The notes under the pieces: model-generated
What the model saw: the letters and a program-made list of their open reading frames with translations, nothing else
The model's database searches: none
What the model was told of the DNA's origin: nothing
Program-made: the position numbers and the translations under genes
Assembly: GCA_947652605.1 (NCBI GenBank)
Contig: OX393581.1
Location: forward strand, 25,352,788-25,416,787
Source: Elmis aenea
Lineage: Eukaryota > Arthropoda > Insecta > Coleoptera > Elmidae
Length of the DNA stretch: 64,000 bases
Direction of reading: 5' to 3'
Part shown: positions 59,114-64,000 of the stretch, piece after piece
How positions within the stretch are numbered: position 1 is the first letter of the stretch
How the letters are laid out: each line of letters starts with the position of its first letter

Positions 59114-59304
59114 TAGTCCGTTCGGCCAGTGGTGAGGTCTATCGGATTAGCGCAGTAAGGCGGCAACGAAATACATACATGCATTCTGTCTTTTTCTGTG
59201 TCATCGAGTTCTAAGCACATAAACACGAAAGATACCGCTTACGTACTTACATTTATACACCAGTCAGTTAATCCGATAGACCTCATCACTGGCCGAATAG
59301 ACTA
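59114..59304. mobile_element. TA-flanked MITE with 40-bp inverted repeats
   Basis: TAGTCCGTTCGGCCAGTGGT with GAGGTCTATCGGATTA is matched by TAATCCGATAGACCTC with ATCACTGGCCGAATAGACTA. TA lies on both sides (59112-59113, 59305-59306). At 191 bp and well preserved, it fits a Tc1/mariner-type MITE. It abuts the target duplication of the preceding hAT element. Confidence 0.85.
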
Positions 59305-59329
59305 TAAAGCATATTTTAGCGTTAATCTA

Positions 59330-59562
59330 TGCTTGTCACGGATAAAAAAACCCTTAACCAACCTTTAACCTAACCCTTTAATGCTGACCAAGTGAATGAG
59401 GGTGAGGTTAAAGGTCGGTTAAAGCTTTTTTTAATTGTAATTTTTAATAGATTGTTAACCTTTATAATAAGTTTAACGCGCAAACGCTTACATGTGAACA
59501 TAGCATTCATATATCTGAACATAGCGTTTATACCTGTCAGCCACACTGGTCCGTGACAAGCA
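59330..59562. mobile_element. Second TA-flanked MITE
   Basis: TGCTTGTCACGGA and inverted TCCGTGACAAGCA bound 233 bp with TA on both sides (59328-59329, 59563-59564). Inside, AACCAACCTTTAACCTAACC and GGTGAGGTTAAAGGTCGGTT form a hairpin. It lies 25 bp from the previous MITE. Confidence 0.82.
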
Positions 59563-60061
59563 TACACTACCATTTTGGCTATAATTTCTCAACCCCCGTC
59601 CAAACAAAAGAAAATTTGGTTACATTAATTTGTTGCTACAGCCCTTCCATTGCAAATACTTACCTCTGGTATTAAGTACTGTTTACACATGTATTAGTTA
59701 CAAAAGCATTACTTACTTTTATCCATTATCGCTGACACAATGGTACATTTTTGCTGATTCATTTCGTTGAAGGCTTATCACCTCTTTTAGTTTCCACTAT
59801 TCATCGGCAAGTAAACGTTTGGAATCTTGTTTGATGATAAAAGCAACATGAGAAAAATACACCTATAAATAGCACATTACAATCTATTGGAATTTCAGTT
59901 CTTAAGAATATACATAAAAAAATTATGTGAAGTAAATAAGAAACTACTATTTTAACCATCGTAGCAGATACTACATACTAATGTACATCATATTAGGAAC
60001 AATGATCCCTTACCTTAGATAATATGAAAATAAAGTTGTTTGCTCACACATAAAACTCTAT
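59563..60061. other. AT-rich DNA downstream of the DUF229 remnant
   Basis: On the minus strand two donor-like sites (AAAAGTAAGT near 59710; AGAGGTAAGT near 59665) occur. No DUF229-like or other protein text could be read between them. Confidence 0.35.
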
Positions 60062-60702
60062 TTACACCCAAATATGTCGTCCTAATATAACAGCAGAACA
60101 TGTGGGCCTACCATATTTTCGTGAAGTCAAATCGGGACCCACTTGTTTTTTTTTAAATTGTGGATTTTGTTTTATTTTTTTGTTCACGGTTAAAACCGCG
60201 TGGATATTTTTGTACATTTTGTAATCTTCGTATGTTTGACTTCGACATGTTACCAAACATCTTAAGATAAAATTATTTCATCTTCAAAGTGTTTGCAATC
60301 TGATATTCTGTAAAAAATGTCTTAACTGTAAATGATTTTGGACAATTTTGCCGCAGTTTTCTAGAAAACTTTGGTCGAATATTTCAAAATTTCATCACTG
60401 GCCTAACAAATAACATTTTGCACACTTACTTTATGTCCTCATCTGGTCTTTTGGAATAATTTCCTCGGGTTATGTAGCTGTAGCAACAAGTCACTTCATA
60501 TTTACTGTAAAGTGGTATGGCGCTCTTGTTGATGTTTAGCACTGCTATGTTATTATTTTTCATCTTGTAAGTTAAAAGTTCTTTGGTACTACATTAGATG
60601 TACTCGAAAGCTTCGTAGACTTCAAATGCGTTCGGGTTTAACAGATGTAGATTTTGAATTTTACATTTCAAACATTCAAACTCTTCACTAAATATTTGGG
60701 GA
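60062..60702 (-). pseudogene. DUF229-family (sulfatase-like fold) gene remnant with intron
   Basis: Two exons read leftwards. Exon 60702-60430 follows a strong acceptor (GTTCTTTCTTTTCAG) and carries FECLKCKIQNLHLLNPNAF, then a TAA at 60596-60594, then INKSAIPLYSKYEVTCCYS and KRPDEDIK. It ends at donor AAA/GTAAGT. After a 122-bp intron (60429-60308, TTTTTTACAG) exon 60307-60062 continues in phase with ISDCKHFEDEII, then a stop and frame change before VTCRSQTYEDYKMYKNIHA. The order C-K-I-P, ...K-x-x-C-C-Y, ...S-D-C, ...Y-x-N-x-H-A is the N-terminal part of insect DUF229 proteins (PF02995, alkaline-phosphatase-like). The expected GIDSxSR motif is absent. Two stops and a frameshift mark a pseudogene; the retained intron argues for DNA duplication, not retroposition. 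Confidence 0.66.
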
Positions 60703-60774
60703 CTGAAAAGAAAGAACATAGTGCATGTAGCTATAATCAAGTTTAATTAGCAATCACTTGCTTTTGTCTATGCA

Positions 60775-60932
60775 GATCTCTTGTGGAAATGCTAGACCAG
60801 TATCAAGACTCTCCTCTTTACTACTAGCTACACAGCTAGTTGCTAGCACACACTACAATTGCTTCAAAATAAGATTGCTACTGACAAAGAGATCAATCTC
60901 TTAATACTGGTCTAGCATTTCTACAAGAAATC
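60775..60932. repeat. Dispersed hairpin module F, paired inverted copies
   Basis: GATCTCTTGTGGAAATGCTA with GACCAGTATCAAGA at the left is inverted as TTAATACTGGTCTAGCATTT with CTACAAGAAATCC at the right. The same module occurs singly at 41847-41903 and 52985-53060. It sits in the presumed intron upstream of the DUF229-like exon. Confidence 0.7.
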
Positions 60933-61449
60933 CGTTATAAAAAATTAGTGATTTTTAATTAATCCTATTTACATCTATCTAATGGTTTGTTTATGTAGAC
61001 GTTCATGTTTTTTTAAATTTAGCTAGTATAGCAAGTATCTTTTTGTTTCAGTCTGCCTTTGGTTTTGCTTTACATTAAGTTTGAAAATTGTGGAACTGTG
61101 GTTTTAAGGCTTGCAACGTTAGCTATTTTGGAATCTTCTTACATTAAGTACGTCTTTTTTGCTCCTTTGAAATGAGAAAAACTTATACCCCGACAGGTAA
61201 AATAATAGACGGTTCATGTATTTAAATGTGGTTGAATCACTATAGTTATTATTAAAGAGACCTGGTATGTTGGCAAAGTTATTGTTTCTGAATTAAAGAC
61301 TATTTTTAAATTATATTAAATTGAAAACGACCGTTTTTAACAATTTAGTACGTTTTTTCATAAAATTTCACATTTTTCTCAGAAGTTTAATCAAGCCGTC
61401 AAAATGATTGGTTGCACAGATTAGATGTATTATTAATGCACCTTGGTTA
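60933..61449. other. AT-rich spacer
   Basis: No feature supported. Confidence 0.5.
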
Positions 61450-61692
61450 TTAACAGTTATTAAAAATATTTGACGCTAGAGCAAAAGCAAGTATATTTCC
61501 GTAGCAAATAAATTCCGAATTGCATAAATTCCTACCCATGTCACTATAGTAGTTCATTGAGGTCATCGTGGATGATTGTATACACTGAATCCAGATTACA
61601 GCTTGCAGCAAAATATAAAACCTTGTTTGATAGGATTTGTTGTTTAAATAGAACGGTTGTTTAACCGCACAAAACATTTTAACCGTCGCCAT
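61450..61692 (-). CDS. 80-codon ORF with strong start context; possible upstream exon
   Basis: The minus-strand ATG at 61692 is in a good context (AAACATGG). The product starts MATVKMFCAVKQPF and has a moderately hydrophobic span (FYILLQAVIWIQCIQSS), as a type II membrane or secretory protein would. It lies about 750 bp upstream of the DUF229-like exon in the same orientation. Such proteins have an N-terminal signal or membrane anchor, so it could be that gene's first exon. However, the donor-like GGGTAGGA gives the wrong phase for the next exon, so a direct join is not supported. Confidence 0.25.
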   Translation of the reverse strand: MATVKMFCAVKQPFYLNNKSYQTRFYILLQAVIWIQCIQSSTMTSMNYYSDMGRNLCNSEFICYGNILAFALASNIFNNC

Positions 61693-61851
61693 GTTTAATT
61701 TTCACAATTTTGACAACGTTAAGTTGCATGATGACCAACTATTCGCATTAAATTGTAGTATCTGTAACAATTTGTCTACTCGCCCATTCGTTTTACGAGT
61801 ATAGTAATCTATGAAATTTTAATTAAGATTGCCAGCTTTTTCCTAATGGTG

Positions 61852-62490
61852 CCTGTACACGTGAGAGTAAAGTACTCTCGATAGTAGCGTCGCCAAGGAT
61901 ACAAGCCCCTGAGAGTAAAGGCTCCCCCAGACAGAGGCGATACGTCGCGCGGTACGATACGGTCGGTACATGACTCGGTATGATTATCGCTGCTTATCGC
62001 AATGAGTGCCCACACTAGTGCGACACAGTATTTCATGTATTCTAACCTAACAATCAAACATAAATAAAAATATTCTTACACACGACTATTCTATGTTAAG
62101 AAAAGGTATAATTAATTATATTATCTACATGTATACAATATGAAAATAGTCCTAAATTATTTTTAAACATAGAACATTTTTACTTTGACAGTTGACAGTT
62201 GTATCCCGAAATACCAAAGCGATATACCGAGTGCGATATATCGCGCTCATCGGTATACCGAGCTTGGTGTGGGCGCTTCCATATACCGCAATGTAATTAG
62301 ATATCGTCCCGAATCGCACCGCGCGACGTATCGCCTCTGTCTGGGGGAGCCTTAACTCGCGAAAAGCTGCGAGCTACTCTCCGAGATCAAGTAGCTCTCA
62401 CGTGTATACGCGCTGTCGACACTCTCCGAGAGTAGCGCGCCGAACACAATCTACTTGAGAGTTCTGAGAGTGGCTCTCAAGAGTTGTTCA
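61852..62490. mobile_element. GAGAGT-rich element split by a Harbinger-type MITE
   Basis: TGTACACGTGAGAGTAAAGT at the left and inverted AGTAGCTCTCACGTGTATAC at about 62390 are the outer inverted repeat. GAGAGT/ACTCTC motifs continue to about 62490 (GAGAGTTCTGAGAGTGGCTC). The element is interrupted at 61919-62352. A MADF-domain pseudoexon follows directly, so this may be the 5' end of a larger Harbinger-like element. Confidence 0.5.
61919..62352. mobile_element. PIF/Harbinger-type MITE, TAA target duplication
   Basis: AGGCTCCCCCAGACAGAGGC with GATACGTCGCGCGGT is matched almost perfectly by the inverse at the right end (terminal repeat about 43 bp). TAA flanks both ends (61916-61918, 62353-62355). 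A 3-bp TAA/TTA duplication is the PIF/Harbinger signature. The 434-bp body is rich in GATATACCG/CGGTATA motifs and non-coding. Confidence 0.9.
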
Positions 62491-62504
62491 TCAAAATATT
62501 CAAA

Positions 62505-62693
62505 ATGACGAAAACTTGGTCCGCGGACGAAATTAAAGAATTACCTAATTAAGGTTTATGAAAGTCAGGAAATCTTGTGGAATGTGAATAGTGTGAATTT
62601 CCGCAATAGGGTGAAAAAACACCAATTGTTGCTGGAAATAGGCGTAAAATTTTCGTGTTCCGGCGAAGAAAATTGCATAATTTAAGAAATCAG
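62505..62693 (+). pseudogene. MADF-domain (Myb/SANT-like) pseudoexon ending at a splice donor
   Basis: From ATG 62505 the frame reads MTKTWSADEIKE. After a frame change it continues LIKVYESQEILWNVNSV and NFRNRVKKHQLLLEI; after a second frame change, KLHNLRNQ. It stops at CAG/GTAAGA (GT at 62694). The L-I-x-x-Y-x-S-x-x-x-L-W ... R ... L-x-x-I ... N-L-R-x-Q layout is the MADF DNA-binding domain. MADF proteins are common in insects and are often the second ORF of PIF/Harbinger transposons, which fits the Harbinger MITE just upstream. Two frameshifts make it non-functional as read. Confidence 0.7.
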
Positions 62694-62745
62694 GTAAGAA
62701 AATGAAATTAAATTATGTATACCGTGAACTAAATTCGAATATTTT

Positions 62746-62950
62746 ACGGGATTACCATAATAATAAGCGAAAATCTGATATCAATCTCTTGAGTTATCTT
62801 TTTGAAATAAACACGCCTGTGCTATCAGACTTTTTATATCACTTTCCATTTTGTCACTAAAGACGAAAAATAGAATTTTTTCATATTTGAAATTTCGGTA
62901 TAACTTCTTTATTTACAAAAATAGAAGTAAATGTTATATAGGCGTTTTAT
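62746..62950 (+). repeat. Dispersed repeat E, copy 2
   Basis: Matches the reverse complement of 44090-44324 (AAAATCTGATAT, AATAAACACGCCTGTG, ATAACTTCTTTATTTA). It starts about 50 bp after the MADF donor, so it occupies the presumed intron. Confidence 0.6.
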
Positions 62951-63112
62951 GAACAGCAGCAGCATCAACGATTTTACCACTTACAATGTAAACTTTCAAC
63001 AAACTTTCAGCATTAAAATTTAGCCATGTTTACAATATCAGAATTACCTACCTAATAAGAAAAACGCGATATGCTTTGAATATTTTATTCATTGAATAGG
63101 AAGTCTATAGAC

Positions 63113-63305
63113 CAGTGATTCTTAACCGGGGTGCCGCGGCCCCCTGGGGGACGTGAAAGATTTTAAGAGGGGCTGGGAAAAATTTATAAAACGTTTTTAC
63201 TTTTTAAAATATTGAAATATTTAAAAAACAATTTTTTGCTCCTTATTTTACTCAAACCATCGGATATTTAGGGGGCCGCGACTACTAAAACGTTAAGAAC
63301 CACTG
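63113..63305. mobile_element. hAT MITE G, copy 2 (193 bp), perfect 8-bp duplication
   Basis: CAGTGATTCTTAACCGGGG and inverted AACGTTAAGAACCACTG are flanked by identical CTATAGAC at 63105-63112 and 63306-63313. Relative to 57169-57418 it lacks about 57 bp between ACCATCGGA and TATTTAGGGGGCCGCG. The shorter form has the intact duplication. Confidence 0.93.
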
Positions 63306-63469
63306 CTATAGACAACCCTCGCACACAAATTTTTGTACGTTGGACAAAAACTTAGTTAACAATAACATACAAACTTATAAAAACAAAAACCAATTAGAGA
63401 AGATGTTTTTATACATTTGAGATATTTTATACACCAAAGGACTTAATAGACAAAAATTGTATTTTCCGT

Positions 63470-63735
63470 TTTTTTTCTAATTTTCTCGGATACCGTTTGG
63501 GATATTTACAATTTCTCTTCGGATTATTAATGTAAAAATATACAGGGTGTTCCATAAGAAAAAGTATAACTTTGTTATGCCACTCTTTTTTGGATCACCC
63601 TGTATGTTTGAAAATATTTTTAAAATGTAGCCCCTCTTGACTTTACATAATCTAACAGCGACAGAAGTTGGAGAATATATGTACCTACCGTTTGGCCATA
63701 AAACTCCGTGGCGTCCGTTGTGACTCACCCTGTAT
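63470..63735. repeat. Cluster of ACCCTGTA/TACAGGGT termini
   Basis: TACAGGGTGTTCC at 63541, ATCACCCTGTATG at 63595 and TCACCCTGTATAC at 63726 lie within 200 bp. The stretch before them (CTAATTTTCTCGGATACCGT...TTCGGATTATT) matches the inner arm of the snapback at 9672-10491. It appears to be fragments of two or three snapback elements inserted together. Confidence 0.6.
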
Positions 63736-64000
63736 ACATATATATTACCTATAAAAAATTTATTTCTATTTTTTTGATAATTATATAAATTATAAGCTAA
63801 GAATACAAGTTTTACTTATTGCATTAGTAAATCAACTCAAAATAATGTTTTGAATGGCTTTTTCATAATTTCAAGGTCCAAATTTAACTCGAAAGTGAGA
63901 TTATATTATATATTTTTTGAGGGAAAAAATTGGTGAATCTAAAAGGATACAACCCGTTATAAAAAAAAAATTAAATTAGAGAAGGTTTGACCGTTGCAAA
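63736..64000. other. AT-rich DNA to the window end
   Basis: No feature supported. Confidence 0.5.

Noticed and set aside
59563..60061. Downstream exons of the DUF229-like gene
   Set aside because: Two donor-like sites exist, but none of the three minus-strand frames resembles the rest of the family.

Overview
This window looks like non-coding, repeat-rich DNA from an insect nuclear genome, possibly a beetle. It is strongly AT-rich, has no long uninterrupted reading frames, and is packed with short non-autonomous DNA transposons. It carries blocks of the arthropod telomere-type pentamer TTAGG and, in one place, TCAGG, the variant known from many beetles. The protein fragments that can be read (mariner, hAT and RTE-type LINE proteins, a MADF domain, a DUF229-like protein, a calpain-like protein) are all insect-type and all broken. 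No intact protein-coding gene can be supported, and no rRNA, tRNA, CRISPR or bacterial operon structure is visible.

Layout. 0-8 kb: two adjacent foldback elements, a hAT MITE full of TTAGG/TAGGG repeats, a decayed hAT element with a transposase C-terminus, and the first copy of a cruciform-forming element. 9-18 kb: a run of large snapback elements with TACAGGGTG-type ends. 19-21 kb: a ~145-bp tandem repeat and a GTCCCGG-rich hAT element with a perfect 8-bp target duplication. 22-31 kb: a possible multi-membrane-spanning exon, a composite repeat, a LINE C-terminal remnant, a second ~142-bp tandem array and a 1.5-kb foldback. 31-37 kb: another foldback, a mariner transposase pseudogene, the second cruciform element and two head-to-tail Helitron-like elements. 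38-44 kb: a 1.8-kb hAT element with a nested MITE, and another hAT element carrying a transposase remnant and a long perfect hairpin. 46-56 kb: foldbacks, repeat copies paired with loci at 23 kb and 26 kb, a calpain-like pseudogene fragment and a tiny LINE insertion with 14-bp target duplications. 57-64 kb: the densest part, with nested hAT, MITE and Harbinger-type insertions, a DUF229-like pseudogene on the minus strand and a MADF-domain pseudoexon.

The strongest recurrent signal is a superfamily of snapback elements. They share an outer end (TACAGGGTG...) and a subterminal motif (GGGATCTCGCTTA...), but their inner arms are unrelated. Nothing here acts as a pathway; the elements mainly record insertion order, with several clear insertions inside older insertions. 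Coordinates of insertions with target duplications are exact; ends of decayed repeats are approximate.
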